A stretch of 64,000 nt of DNA from the NCBI GenBank assembly GCA_021604805.1, contig BQJR01000002.1, forward strand, positions 332,665 to 396,664. The letters are read 5' to 3'. Under the pieces are notes generated by a model. That model searched no databases. It was not told where the DNA came from and saw only the letters and a program-made list of their open reading frames with translations. Numbering within the stretch: position 1 is the stretch's first letter; every line of letters begins with the position of its first letter. Positions 16,897-24,798 of this stretch are shown here, one piece after another. Made by a program: the position numbers and the translations under genes. This stretch comes from Planctomycetota bacterium. Lineage in GTDB: Bacteria > Planctomycetota > B15-G4.

Positions 16897-17789
16897 TCGG
16901 TGGAGTCCATCTCCAGCAGCATCGAGAGGTCGAGCGCTGGCGCTGAGTGCGTGAGCGCGCCGACCGAGATGCGATCCACGCCGGTGCGCGCGATGTCACC
17001 CACGGTGCTCAGGTCGACGCCCCCCGACGCTTCGAGCTCGAAGTCCGCGCGCTTCGGATGCTTCGCGAACTCCGTGACGGCCGCGGCCCAGCGCTGCACG
17101 CCGAAGTTGTCGAGCAGGATCACGTGCGCGCCGCCGTCGGCGGCCGCGCGCGCTTCCTCCATGTTCTCGGCTTCGGCCGTGACCTTGATGCCCGGCAGCT
17201 CGGCGCGCGCTTTCGCGACCAGGCCTTGGTAGCCGAGCGCGCCGGCGAGCGCGAAGTGGTTCTCCTTGAGCAACACTTCGTCGAACAGACCCACGCGATG
17301 ATTGTGACCGCCGCCGTGCAACACGGCGGCCTTCTCCAACGTGCGGAAGCCGGGCGTGGTCTTGCGCGTGTCGACGATGCGAGCGCGCGTGCCTTCCGTT
17401 TCCGCGACGAAGCGCGCGGTCATGCTGGCCACGGCCGAGAGCCGCTGCAGCACGTTGAGCGCCGTGCGTTCGGCCTCGAGCAGCGAAGCCGCTGAGCCGC
17501 GCGCCACGAGCACGACTTTGCCCGGCTCGACCGGGTCGCCGTCGGAGGCCTTCAACTCCACGACCACGCCGGGGTCGACCATCTCGAACACGCGCGCGGC
17601 CAGTGGCAGCCCCGAGAGGCGGCCCACGGCCTTGGCGCGGATCGTTGCGGTGGACGCCGGTCCGCGCCCTTGGGCTGAGACCGCGGTGGTGATGTCCCCC
17701 ACGTCGCCGAGGTCTTCGTCGAGCGCGACGCGCAACAGGGCGTCCGCATGAGTGGGCCAGGTGGCCGTGGTCTTGGCTGGAGTGCTCAT
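16893..17789 (-). CDS. nadC: Nicotinate-nucleotide pyrophosphorylase (carboxylating)
   Basis: The 298-residue product has the quinolinate phosphoribosyltransferase motifs LDEDLGDVGDITT, ERTALNVLQRLS, VDTRKTTPGFR, GGGHNHRVGLFD, LLKENH and LEASGGVD. It converts quinolinate and PRPP to nicotinate mononucleotide in de novo NAD synthesis. nadA lies elsewhere in this window (45426). The ATG at 17789 fits the family N-terminus; there is no Shine-Dalgarno. A TAAAGT box lies 10 bases upstream, so the mRNA may be nearly leaderless. A helix-hairpin-helix gene ends 52 bases upstream, and readthrough from it is also possible. Confidence 0.94.
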   Translation of the reverse strand: MSTPAKTTATWPTHADALLRVALDEDLGDVGDITTAVSAQGRGPASTATIRAKAVGRLSGLPLAARVFEMVDPGVVVELKASDGDPVEPGKVVLVARGSAASLLEAERTALNVLQRLSAVASMTARFVAETEGTRARIVDTRKTTPGFRTLEKAAVLHGGGHNHRVGLFDEVLLKENHFALAGALGYQGLVAKARAELPGIKVTAEAENMEEARAAADGGAHVILLDNFGVQRWAAAVTEFAKHPKRADFELEASGGVDLSTVGDIARTGVDRISVGALTHSAPALDLSMLLEMDSTE

Positions 17790-17799
17790 CTTCGGACAA

Positions 17800-17805
17800 A
17801 CTTTA
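17800..17805 (-). promoter_or_regulatory. Candidate -10 box TAAAGT before nadC
   Basis: TAAAGT on the minus strand ends 10 bases before the nadC ATG. If it is used, transcription would start within a few bases of the start codon. No Shine-Dalgarno accompanies this start. Confidence 0.35.
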
Positions 17806-17841
17806 TCCGAGCCCCACGCGCGCAGCGAGCGGCCGGTGGAT

Positions 17842-18159
17842 TCAAGGTGGCTCCCACGGCTCGTCGCGCAGCAGATCCCAGCGCGCCAGCAACGCAGGGC
17901 CGACGCCCGAAACCCGCTCGGTGGCCTCGCGATCCAGCCGCCCACCCGCCGCTCGCCGCGCCGCTTCGAGCCGCCCCGCCAGCACCGGCCCGACCCCCGG
18001 CAGCAAGCGAAACTCCTCACCCGCAAGCGCTTCGAGCCTCAGCGGCACCGGCTCCGCGACCTCGGCCCAGCTCGCCGGCCGCCCGGAAAAACAGCCCGCA
18101 CGCAGCACGGCCGCGAGGCCCAGAAGCAACAGCGCGCGCCCGGTAGCAGCTCGATCCAT
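17842..18159 (-). CDS. Exported ComEA-like helix-hairpin-helix protein
   Basis: The 105-residue product has an N-terminal hydrophobic signal (RALLLLGLAAVLRAGC) and a pair of helix-hairpin-helix motifs: FRLLPGVGPVLAGRLEAAR and ERVSGVGPALLARW. The HhH pair is the non-specific DNA-binding unit of ComEA, the periplasmic DNA receptor for uptake. Here there is no obvious extra DNA-uptake gene nearby. The Cys after RAG is only a poor lipobox. The ATG at 18159 is chosen because the upstream extension of the frame runs through a terminator hairpin. It lies 52 bases ahead of nadC. Confidence 0.72.
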   Translation of the reverse strand: MDRAATGRALLLLGLAAVLRAGCFSGRPASWAEVAEPVPLRLEALAGEEFRLLPGVGPVLAGRLEAARRAAGGRLDREATERVSGVGPALLARWDLLRDEPWEPP

Positions 18160-18208
18160 GCCCGGGAGACGGCGCCCCCTGCCGCGCGTTTCACCGACAG
18201 ATCGCGAG

Positions 18209-18233
18209 AAAAACGGCCCCGGCGCTCGGGCCG
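18209..18233 (-). terminator. Rho-independent terminator after the 18307 gene
   Basis: On the minus strand, a 6-bp all-GC stem (CGGCCC with GGGCCG, 18233-18214, 8-nt loop) is followed directly by TTTTT (18213-18209). It lies 73 bases past the stop of the upstream gene and before the HhH start, separating two transcription units. Confidence 0.7.
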
Positions 18234-18306
18234 CCACGACGCGCGGGCGGATGCCGCCCGATCATGGCCCTCTGCGGCCGTGGGCAGCCGCAACCCCGCG
18301 GACAGC

Positions 18307-19170
18307 TCAGGCGCGCCGCGCGATGCGGCTGAAGTAGTGCGTGAACACCGCGTTCAGTCCGGCGTTGAAGCTGGCCTCGTCGGGCACGGACTGCTCCAGC
18401 TCGCCTTCGCCGACACGCAGGTGCAGGCCGTCGTCGGCGAGGCGCAGGGCGGCCAGCGGTTGGCTGTCCACGCGGAACTCGAGGCGTCCGCCGATGTGGT
18501 TCTCGGCGACTTCACCCGAGAGCGCGCGGATCGATTGACGCGCGCGCTGGAACAGAGCCTTGCTCCCCGGGGACGCCGAACCTTCGAGCATCTCGGTGAG
18601 TTCCTCGCTCTGCTGGCCGTTGCTCGCGGCGGCGTGCGCGCCGTTCGTGGCCGACAGCACCGACGGCGTTTCCGCAGCGGACGGCTCAGCAGCCGGCGCC
18701 GCGACCACCGCCGCCGCCACAGGCGAGGCGCTGCGCGCGAAGAGCGCCAAGTCGAGCAAGGCCTCGCCATCGGGCGTGCGGATGAGTCGGTATTCGTAGG
18801 CCGACAGCTCGCGCGGGCCGAGCAGCTCGAGCAACTGCGGCGTGTCGTCGGCGAAGCGCGGCGCGAGCAAGGCGAAGCGCGCGGGACGATCGGCGTCGAG
18901 GCCGCGCTCACCGTAGAGCTTGCGCAACAACGGTCGCGCCACGCCGAGCGCGGCGCTGATCGAAGCCACGCGCGCGAGCACGGGCGCCACGTCGCGATCA
19001 CAGAAGAGCACGACCACGGGTTCGCCCAGACTGTCGCAGGCGAGCAGGTCCACGTGCACACCGGCGGCCAGTTCGAGGTGGTCGTCGAGCACAGCGAGGC
19101 CGCTCTCGATGCACTCGGGGCGGGCGGCGAGCAGGCGCGAGGCTTGGTCGTGTCGACTGGCGGGATTCAT
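18307..19170 (-). CDS. Hypothetical protein, possible degenerate PD-(D/E)xK nuclease-like N-terminus
   Basis: The product has 287 residues. The N-terminal half (CIESGLAVLDDHLEL, then GVHVDLLACDSLGEPVVVLF) resembles the Glu...Asp...strand pattern of NucS/RecB-like nuclease folds. The ExK that should follow the VVVLF strand is absent, so it is probably not catalytic if related. An Ala/Pro/Ser-rich linker (about residues 150-195) leads to a C-terminal region ending FTHYFSRIARRA. A GGAG lies 8 bases before the ATG, and the ATG overlaps the stop of a 52-codon upstream ORF (ATGA). A terminator follows. The function is unknown. Confidence 0.6.
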   Translation of the reverse strand: MNPASRHDQASRLLAARPECIESGLAVLDDHLELAAGVHVDLLACDSLGEPVVVLFCDRDVAPVLARVASISAALGVARPLLRKLYGERGLDADRPARFALLAPRFADDTPQLLELLGPRELSAYEYRLIRTPDGEALLDLALFARSASPVAAAVVAAPAAEPSAAETPSVLSATNGAHAAASNGQQSEELTEMLEGSASPGSKALFQRARQSIRALSGEVAENHIGGRLEFRVDSQPLAALRLADDGLHLRVGEGELEQSVPDEASFNAGLNAVFTHYFSRIARRA

Positions 19171-19325
19171 GCTGCGCTCTCCGTGTTGATGCGCGCGTGG
19201 TGCTGTGTGGCGTGCGCGTCGCTCATGGTGGTGCCGTGCAGGGTGTTGTAGAACGGACGTGATGATGTCGCGGCGCGATCGTGCGCGAGCCACGTGAGGA
19301 AACGAGTCCAGTGAGCGCTCTTCAT
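19167..19325 (-). CDS. Candidate small protein (52 aa) coupled to the 18307 gene
   Basis: This 52-codon ORF starts at ATG 19325 with a GAGGA about 9 bases upstream, and its TGA overlaps the next gene's ATG (ATGA). It fills the divergent gap completely. Its start codon shares the palindromic CATG with the opposite aminotransferase start (ATG 19324). The product (MKSAHWTRFLTWLAHDRAA...) has a short Trp-rich N-terminal helix and a His-rich end. The overlap geometry matches real coupled genes nearby, but no homology is recognised. It could instead be leader sequence, with a shorter ORF from an internal ATG. Confidence 0.42.
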   Translation of the reverse strand: MKSAHWTRFLTWLAHDRAATSSRPFYNTLHGTTMSDAHATQHHARINTESAA

Positions 19326-20466
19326 GACTGATGTCCTCGCCGAGCTGCGCACTGAGTTTCCCGTTCGTGAGTCGTGGATTTACCTGAACCACGCGGCGGT
19401 CGCGCCGCTGCCGAACTGCGTGGTGGCCGCGGTGAACGCCTTCTTGCGCGACGCGAACCGCAACGGTTCCACGGGTTTCGCGCACTGGATGAGCGTGCGT
19501 GAGCAGGTGCGCGCCGATGCGGCGCGACTGCTCGGTGCACAACCCTCCGAAGTTGCGATCACGACAAGCACGTCACAAGGTCTCCTCACTGTCGCCGAGG
19601 GCCTGGAATTCGGCCCCGGGGACGAGATCCTTGTGATTCAAGATGACTTCCCCGCGAACCTGATTCCATGGTGGCGTCAAAAACGTCGCGGGGCCGAAGT
19701 GAGAGTCGTGCCGCGCCGCGCCGACGGTCGCGTGCCCGCCAGCGACGTGCTCGCCGCCGTGACCCCCGCCACCAAACTCGTCGCCATCCCGTGGGTGCTC
19801 TACGACACCGGCTTCCGACTCGACCTGCCAAGCATCGGCGCGGGCCTCGTGGATCATCCGGCGCTCTTCTGTGTCGACGCGATCCAGGGCCTGGGCGCCT
19901 TCCCGATCGATGTCGAGGCCGCGCACATCGACTTCCTCTCCGCCGACTCTCACAAGTGGATGCTCGGCATGGAGGGCATCGGCCTGTTCTACGTGCGCGC
20001 CGCCGCGCTGGAGCGTCTCGACGCGCCGTTCACCAGCTGGCTCAGCGTGGAAGACCCTTTCACGCCCTGGGAGCCGGGCCGCCCGCTGCTCCCCGACGCA
20101 CGCCGTTTCGAGTACGCCTCGCTGCCCACGATGGAGATCTTCGGGCTGGGCGCCTGCCTCGAGCTGCTGCTGCGCACCGACCCGGCGCGCATGGGCCCGC
20201 GCGTGCTCGAGCTCACGGATCAGTTGACCGCCGGCCTGCAACATCTCGGGTGGACGCTGCGCTCGCCACGCGCTGAGCCGACCGAGAACTCCGGCATCGT
20301 GCTCGCCACCCCACCCGACCGCGACGCGTCCACCTGGGTCGATCGGCTCGCCGAGCGCGGCGTGTCGGTGATCCCGCGCGCCGGCGGACTGCGCTTCTCC
20401 CCGCACGCCTGGAACACGGCCGAGGAACTCGAGCGCCTGTTCGCACTGCTGCGGGAGCTCGCCTGA
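19324..20466 (+). CDS. Class V aminotransferase / cysteine desulfurase-like PLP enzyme
   Basis: The 380-residue product has the fold-type I, class V layout: N-terminal WIYLNHAAVAPLP, TTSTSQGL for PLP phosphate, Asp185 in CVDAIQGLG and Lys211 in SADSHKWMLG as the Schiff-base lysine. The C-terminus has RAGGLRFSPHAWN, matching the GxxRxSxHxxN pattern of isopenicillin-epimerase and cysteine-desulfurase-like enzymes. No catalytic Cys loop typical of SufS is evident, so the desulfurase role is doubtful. Its stop overlaps the CPBP gene start (TGATG). There is no Shine-Dalgarno at the ATG. The substrate is unknown. Confidence 0.82.
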   Translation: MTDVLAELRTEFPVRESWIYLNHAAVAPLPNCVVAAVNAFLRDANRNGSTGFAHWMSVREQVRADAARLLGAQPSEVAITTSTSQGLLTVAEGLEFGPGDEILVIQDDFPANLIPWWRQKRRGAEVRVVPRRADGRVPASDVLAAVTPATKLVAIPWVLYDTGFRLDLPSIGAGLVDHPALFCVDAIQGLGAFPIDVEAAHIDFLSADSHKWMLGMEGIGLFYVRAAALERLDAPFTSWLSVEDPFTPWEPGRPLLPDARRFEYASLPTMEIFGLGACLELLLRTDPARMGPRVLELTDQLTAGLQHLGWTLRSPRAEPTENSGIVLATPPDRDASTWVDRLAERGVSVIPRAGGLRFSPHAWNTAEELERLFALLRELA

Positions 20467-21269
20467 TGGACGGCCTGCTCTTGAGCGGCGTGCTCGGCCT
20501 GGCGGGCCTCGTGCTGTGGAGGCTTCGCGTGCGCGACGAGCTCCCCGGCACCCCGCCCGACCGCGACGGCCGCGGCCTGATCGGGCTCTTCGTGCTCGGC
20601 TTCCTCATCCTCCGGTTCAGCACGCAAGCCTTCCTGAGCAACACCGGCGTCCCCCATCTCGAGGACCTCACCGTCGTGCAGACAGTGAGCGCCTTGAGCG
20701 CGGGCAACGCCGTCACGGCGCTGGCGCTCTTGCTGCTCGTGCGTCGCCACCCCAGCGGACGCGGCGCCCTCGGCATGACCGCCCAAGCTCAGGGCTCACC
20801 CTGGCTCGCGGGGCTCTGCGCCTACCTGCTCGCCATCCCCGTCATCGCGCTGCTCACCCAGGTCAACTTCGCGCTCGCGCCGCTCTATCTCGGCGAGGCC
20901 GCCGAGCAAGAACTGGTGCAGGGCCTGCTGCGGGCGTTCATCGAGGAAGGCGCGCGCAGTTCAGCAACGGCCTGGATCGCCATGGGCATCGTGATCCCGT
21001 TCGCGGAAGAGTTGCTGTTCCGCGGCGCGCTCTACGGGGGACTGCGCTACCGGCTGGGGCCGTGGCGCGCAGCCTTCTTCTCGGGGCTGATCTTCGCGGT
21101 GATCCACCTGGACCCCGCGCACATCCTGCCGCTCACCGGGCTCGGCATCCTGTTGGCGTGGATCTACGAGCGCACGGGCAGCCTGGCCGCGCCCGCCTTG
21201 GTGCACATCCTCAACAACCTCGTCACACTCGCGGTTCAATCGACGCTCAGCCCGGAGGACCTCACGTGA
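20466..21269 (+). CDS. CPBP-family intramembrane metalloprotease
   Basis: The 267-residue polytopic membrane protein has the CPBP (ABI/Rce1-like) motifs: Glu181-Glu182 in EELLFRGALY, His214 in AVIHLD and His247 in HILNN. About seven hydrophobic segments are visible. Known members are intramembrane glutamic or metal-dependent proteases involved in prenyl-protein processing in eukaryotes, and in bacteriocin immunity or unknown roles in bacteria. It begins by a one-base overlap with the aminotransferase and ends with a GTGA overlap with the gamma-carbonic anhydrase gene, so the three form one operon. Confidence 0.87.
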   Translation: MDGLLLSGVLGLAGLVLWRLRVRDELPGTPPDRDGRGLIGLFVLGFLILRFSTQAFLSNTGVPHLEDLTVVQTVSALSAGNAVTALALLLLVRRHPSGRGALGMTAQAQGSPWLAGLCAYLLAIPVIALLTQVNFALAPLYLGEAAEQELVQGLLRAFIEEGARSSATAWIAMGIVIPFAEELLFRGALYGGLRYRLGPWRAAFFSGLIFAVIHLDPAHILPLTGLGILLAWIYERTGSLAAPALVHILNNLVTLAVQSTLSPEDLT

Positions 21270-21787
21270 GTCATCCCGCACCCGATCTCGGGCCCGTGCC
21301 GCCGCGCTTGCATCCCTTCGGCGACGCACTCGTGGCGAGCACCGCCGTGGTCATGGGCAACGTGCAGCTCGGCGCCAAGTCGTCGATCTGGTACGGCACC
21401 GTGCTGCGCGGCGACTGCGATCGCATCACGATCGGCGAAGGCACGAACGTGCAAGACCTCACGATGGTGCACGCCGACACGGGCATCCCCAACGACATCG
21501 GCGCGTGGACGACGATCGGTCACGGCGCCATGGTGCACGGCCGCCGCGTGGGCGACGGTTGCCTGATCGGCATCGGCGCGATCCTGCTCGGCGGCTGCGA
21601 GATCGGCGACGGCGCGATCATCGCCGCCGGCGCCGTGGTGAAGGAGAACGCGATCATCCCGCCGCGCTCGCTGGTCGTGGGGATCCCCGGCAAGGTCGTG
21701 CGCGAGGTCACGCCCGAGCAAGTGGCCGAGCAGATCAAGCACGCCGAGCACTATTGGGAGCTGGCTCAGGGGCACTTGCCGCGCTGA
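21266..21787 (+). CDS. Gamma-carbonic anhydrase family protein (hexapeptide repeat)
   Basis: The 173-residue left-handed beta-helix protein has hexapeptide repeats and the gamma-CA/YrdA pattern: WYGTVLRGD, IGEGTNVQD, MVHAD, TIGHGAMVHG and CLIGIGAILL. The three expected metal-binding His are present (in MVHAD, IGHG and MVHG). Family members bind zinc or iron and some hydrate CO2; many have no proven activity. The start is GTG 21266, with GGAGG 7 bases upstream and a 4-base overlap with the CPBP gene. It is the last gene of this operon. Confidence 0.9.
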   Translation: MSHPAPDLGPVPPRLHPFGDALVASTAVVMGNVQLGAKSSIWYGTVLRGDCDRITIGEGTNVQDLTMVHADTGIPNDIGAWTTIGHGAMVHGRRVGDGCLIGIGAILLGGCEIGDGAIIAAGAVVKENAIIPPRSLVVGIPGKVVREVTPEQVAEQIKHAEHYWELAQGHLPR

Positions 21788-21918
21788 GCGGAAGCCTGCG
21801 GTGCGTTGCTCGCTCGCATGGATTCCAGGATCGACGGGGCTCTCGCGATCGAAACCATCGCCGCGGGCGGGGGTTCAAGCCAGTGGGTGAAGGGCGTCGA
21901 TGAAGAGCCTCTGCGCGC

Positions 21919-21953
21919 GGCCGGATGCGCGCGCCGTGCGCGGCGCTCCGGCC
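21919..21953 (+). other. GC-rich compound stem-loop between two genes
   Basis: GGCCGGA (21919-21925) pairs with TCCGGCC (21947-21953), with an inner GCGCC/GGCGC stem. It lies 131 bases after the gamma-CA stop and 41 before the LOG start. No T-run follows, so it may be a Rho-type end structure or a 5' UTR element. The rest of 21788-21994 shows nothing else. Confidence 0.35.
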
Positions 21954-21994
21954 CCGCTCGCCGCTGGTTCCAAGCCCGTCGAGATCCTCAGGCC

Positions 21995-22837
21995 ATGAGA
22001 AGTCCCAAGTCGAAGCGCGCGGCGGACACGACGTCCGCACGCAACACGAGCCCGCGCAACACGAGCCCGCGCGACGCGCTGCCCGCGTCCCCCAACGGAT
22101 CGGCCGATGGCGAAGCCGGCGCCCCGCCCAAGAACGACCGCGCCCCCGGCGCCTGGGACTACAGCGCCAACGAGGACTTCAAAGCCCCCGAGTCGTGGCG
22201 CCTGTTCCGCATCATGGGTGAGTTCGTCGACGCGACAGAGCAACTCGAGCGCGTGCGCCCCGCCGTGTCGGTGTACGGCTCGGCGCGCACCAAGAAGAGC
22301 CACCCCAACTACAAGCTCGCGCGCAAACTCGCCAAGCAACTCGGCGAGACCGGCTTCAACGTGATCACCGGCGGCGGCCCCGGGATCATGGAAGCCGCCA
22401 ACCGCGGCGCGCAGGAGAGCCCGGCCCGCTCCATCGGCCTCAACATCGACCTGCCCAACGAGCAAGGCGGCAACCCTTACCAAGACATCGCTCTGCAGTT
22501 CCGCTACTTCTTCGTGCGCAAGGTGATGTTCGTGAAGTACAGCTGCGGCTTCTGTGTGTTCCCCGGCGGCTTCGGCACGTTCGACGAACTCTTCGAAGCG
22601 CTCACGCTGGTGCAGACCGGCAAGATCGCCAGCTTCCCCATCGTGCTGATGGGCAAGGACTACTGGCGTCCCCTCTTGCGGCTGCTGAAGAGTAAGCTCG
22701 CGAAGGAGGGCATGATCTCACCCGGAGATCTCGACCTCCTGCATCTCACCGATGATGTCGACGACGCCGTGCGACACATCGCCGACGCCTGGGAGCGCAA
22801 GAGCTTCCGTCGCAACGACTCACTCGAGACACGCTGA
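21995..22837 (+). CDS. LOG-family protein (Rossmann nucleotide hydrolase)
   Basis: The 280-residue product has an unstructured N-terminal tail of about 60 residues (Arg/Ser/Pro-rich, with a NTSPRNTSPR duplication). A LOG domain follows with GSARTKKSHPNY, ITGGGPGIMEAANRGA and the PGGFGTFDE motif. LOG proteins (TIGR00730 type) are cytokinin-riboside monophosphate phosphoribohydrolases in plants and nucleotide 5'-phosphate hydrolases in bacteria. The cytosolic role here is probably purine-nucleotide hydrolysis, inferred from the family. The ATG at 21995 has no good Shine-Dalgarno, and a later start closer to the domain is possible. Confidence 0.85.
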   Translation: MRSPKSKRAADTTSARNTSPRNTSPRDALPASPNGSADGEAGAPPKNDRAPGAWDYSANEDFKAPESWRLFRIMGEFVDATEQLERVRPAVSVYGSARTKKSHPNYKLARKLAKQLGETGFNVITGGGPGIMEAANRGAQESPARSIGLNIDLPNEQGGNPYQDIALQFRYFFVRKVMFVKYSCGFCVFPGGFGTFDELFEALTLVQTGKIASFPIVLMGKDYWRPLLRLLKSKLAKEGMISPGDLDLLHLTDDVDDAVRHIADAWERKSFRRNDSLETR

Positions 22838-22929
22838 GAGGAACGATGCGCTCAACCACTTCACGACAGGCAGCACGGGCCCCGCGCCACGCGACACCCG
22901 GCGGGCGTCGGTCAGCAGCAGCCCGGCTC

Positions 22930-23028
22930 TCAGGTCTTGATGTGTGCGCGCTTGCGCTTGCGCGCCTTCGCGTTCGAGGGACGGGCGCCGTGGTTGGCCT
23001 TTTTGACTTTGCGATGCGGCTTGGCCAT
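22930..23028 (-). CDS. Small basic ribosomal-type protein, bL37-like
   Basis: This 32-residue, very basic protein starts MAKPHRKVKKANHGARP and ends KRKRAHIKT. From memory, the KANHG-RP stretch resembles the actinobacterial large-subunit protein bL37 (ANHGKRPN), and similar tiny proteins are widespread in planctomycetes; this needs checking. A GGAGG lies 5-6 bases before the ATG and a TAGGAT box 49 bases upstream. It is antisense to nothing essential: the opposite exported-protein gene begins beyond it. Base composition is much more A-rich in Lys codons than the surroundings, as expected for a ribosomal protein. It is too short for routine gene calling. Confidence 0.68.
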   Translation of the reverse strand: MAKPHRKVKKANHGARPSNAKARKRKRAHIKT

Positions 23029-23076
23029 GGGGGCCTCCGTGAGCGAGCGACTTGGGGGACGCGGTGCAAACCGTCC

Positions 23077-23083
23077 TATCCTA
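23077..23083. promoter_or_regulatory. Overlapping divergent -10 candidates (TATCCT / TAGGAT)
   Basis: TATCCT on the plus strand (23077-23082) and TAGGAT on the minus strand (23083-23078) share bases between the bL37-like gene and the exported helical protein. Each points to one of the two genes. This is consistent with a compact divergent promoter. Confidence 0.35.
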
Positions 23084-23139
23084 GAGACCGGCGCGCCGCT
23101 GCCAAGCCCCCTACCGCACGACTTGCTCCGAGCCTTCCC

Positions 23140-24720
23140 CTGCGCGCCCCCCGACGGACCCCGCTGGCGGCTCTCGCGGCCCTGCTCACGCTGGCCACGC
23201 TGGCCGCTCCGATCCGCGCGCAGGAAGCGCAGCAACCCAGCGCCGAGCCTGCTCGAGAGGCCCAGGATCCAGCCCGCACACCCGCCCAGAAGCCGCCTCG
23301 CCAGGGTGGCAAGCCCGCTCGCCAAGCTGCCCGGCAGGCCGCCGCCGAAGCGGCCCGGAAGGCCGAGAAGGCCGCCGAGACCCCCGCCTTGGGCAGCCGC
23401 TGGGTGGCGCCGCCCAGCGTGGCCGAGTTCTACGCCATGCTGCCCGCGGTGCTCCAACACGAGCTCGACGTCCAGCGCTTCGAGATGGCTGCGCTCGGCC
23501 AGGAGGACATCGACGACCTGCGCAGTCACCGCCTGCGTCGCCGGAAGCGCATCGACGAAGACGCGGCCCACTTCCGCAGCCGAGCCTCGCTCTTCTCGCT
23601 GCGCCCCCGGGCGCTGCCCACCCAGATCGACATCAGCTCGGCCGCCGCCGAGGGCCGCGCCTTCAGCGCCCTGGAGCTCACGCTGCTCAGCTCGATCGAC
23701 ACGGTGTACATCGAGATCACGCGCCCGCGTCAGCTCGAACTGATCGAGGAACACAACACGACCTTCCTCACCGAGATCAACTGGGCGCGACGCGACCTCG
23801 CCGTGAACCTGCGCGACACGTTGATGGAGAAGCTCACGCGCTTCGAGCCGGTGCTGCACACGACCTGGGAAATCCTCAAAGGAGAGGTCGACGAGCCCGC
23901 TCTGCAAGACCTGCTCGACGCCCTCATCGAGCTCGCCCCCGGAGCTGACATCGGCCTGGGTAACCTGAGCGAACTCGTGCTCACCGACGACGTCGTGCGC
24001 GAACAGGTCATCGAAGAGATGCGCGAAGAGCTCGACAAACTCGACCACCGCTTCGTGCCGCTCGAACCCGAAGGCGAGCTGCGCGAACGCATGACCAACG
24101 CGCAGACCACGCTGCTCAAGCGTTCGGATCTCGTACACGTGCTGGTCGAGGACGGCGAACTCAGCCAAGAGTCCGTGGCCCTCGAGGCCAAGCTCGTCGA
24201 CAAGGGCGTGAACGCGATCGACCCGGTGGAGCGCGCACAACTGTTGCAGCGTCGCAGCGAGATCAGTGTGCGTCGCAAACAACTGCAAGCGCAGTGGCGC
24301 AACACGCCGCCCGCGCAGCCCTACGCCGACGAGTTCATGGATGCGCAAGACGCGCTGCTGCGGCGTCGCCTGGCCACACTCGGCACGCGCGGCGCGCTCT
24401 TCGCGCAACGCTACATCGCGCTCGGTGACGAACGCGCTGAGCTCGACCCCGAAGTGCCGTCGGCCACCTGGGAGTTCCTCATGGCCCAGGCCGCGCTCAG
24501 CGAAGACGCCGTGGCCGCCGTGCCGCCGCCCGACCCGCGCGCCGGCCTCGACCTGACCCCCAAGGTACTGCTGGATCCCGCCACGCGCTCCAAGCAGCAG
24601 CAGCTGATCAACCTGCTCAAGAAGGCCACGGCGAGCAAGGCGAAGTCGAAGGCCGCGTCTCCCTTCGACGAACTGGGACCGCTGCCGAAGCCGCGCAAGA
24701 CCAAGGGCAAGAAGCCCTGA
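23140..24720 (+). CDS. Exported helical hypothetical protein
   Basis: A signal sequence (LAALAALLTLATLAAPIRAQ) is followed by an Ala/Gln/Pro/Arg-rich linker of about 70 residues and then a largely helical, acidic body (ELDKLDHRFVPLEPEGELRE). The product ends in a Lys-rich tail (KPRKTKGKKP). No known domain is recognised. The 5' end is unclear: the only upstream in-frame ATG (23014) would lie within the opposite bL37-like gene and put about 40 residues ahead of the signal peptide. CTG 23140 is the nearest alternative; it has no good Shine-Dalgarno. The function is unknown, presumably extracytoplasmic. Confidence 0.65.
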   Translation: MRAPRRTPLAALAALLTLATLAAPIRAQEAQQPSAEPAREAQDPARTPAQKPPRQGGKPARQAARQAAAEAARKAEKAAETPALGSRWVAPPSVAEFYAMLPAVLQHELDVQRFEMAALGQEDIDDLRSHRLRRRKRIDEDAAHFRSRASLFSLRPRALPTQIDISSAAAEGRAFSALELTLLSSIDTVYIEITRPRQLELIEEHNTTFLTEINWARRDLAVNLRDTLMEKLTRFEPVLHTTWEILKGEVDEPALQDLLDALIELAPGADIGLGNLSELVLTDDVVREQVIEEMREELDKLDHRFVPLEPEGELRERMTNAQTTLLKRSDLVHVLVEDGELSQESVALEAKLVDKGVNAIDPVERAQLLQRRSEISVRRKQLQAQWRNTPPAQPYADEFMDAQDALLRRRLATLGTRGALFAQRYIALGDERAELDPEVPSATWEFLMAQAALSEDAVAAVPPPDPRAGLDLTPKVLLDPATRSKQQQLINLLKKATASKAKSKAASPFDELGPLPKPRKTKGKKP

Positions 24721-24729
24721 ACGCACGCA

Positions 24730-24757
24730 GCGCGCGCCGGGTCACCCCGACGCGCGC
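24730..24757. terminator. Stem-loop between convergent genes (no T-run)
   Basis: GCGCGCG (24730-24736) pairs with CGCGCGC (24751-24757); after one mismatch there is a further 4-bp GC stem and a 4-nt loop. It sits between the convergent stops at 24720 and 24799. There is no T-tract, so a bidirectional or Rho-assisted end is only suggested. Confidence 0.4.
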
Positions 24758-24798
24758 CTGCGCGCCCGCGTGAGATCGCCGCCGACCGCGGCTTGCTG

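Noticed and set aside
21860..21960. Possible tRNA from GGTTCAAGCC/GGTTCCAAGCC-like T-loops
   Set aside because: No acceptor, D or anticodon stems fold on either strand around these strings.
22930..24726. 598-codon minus-strand ORF opposite the exported helical protein
   Set aside because: Its C-terminal 32 residues are the bL37-like protein with its own RBS; the remainder is a shadow of the plus-strand gene.
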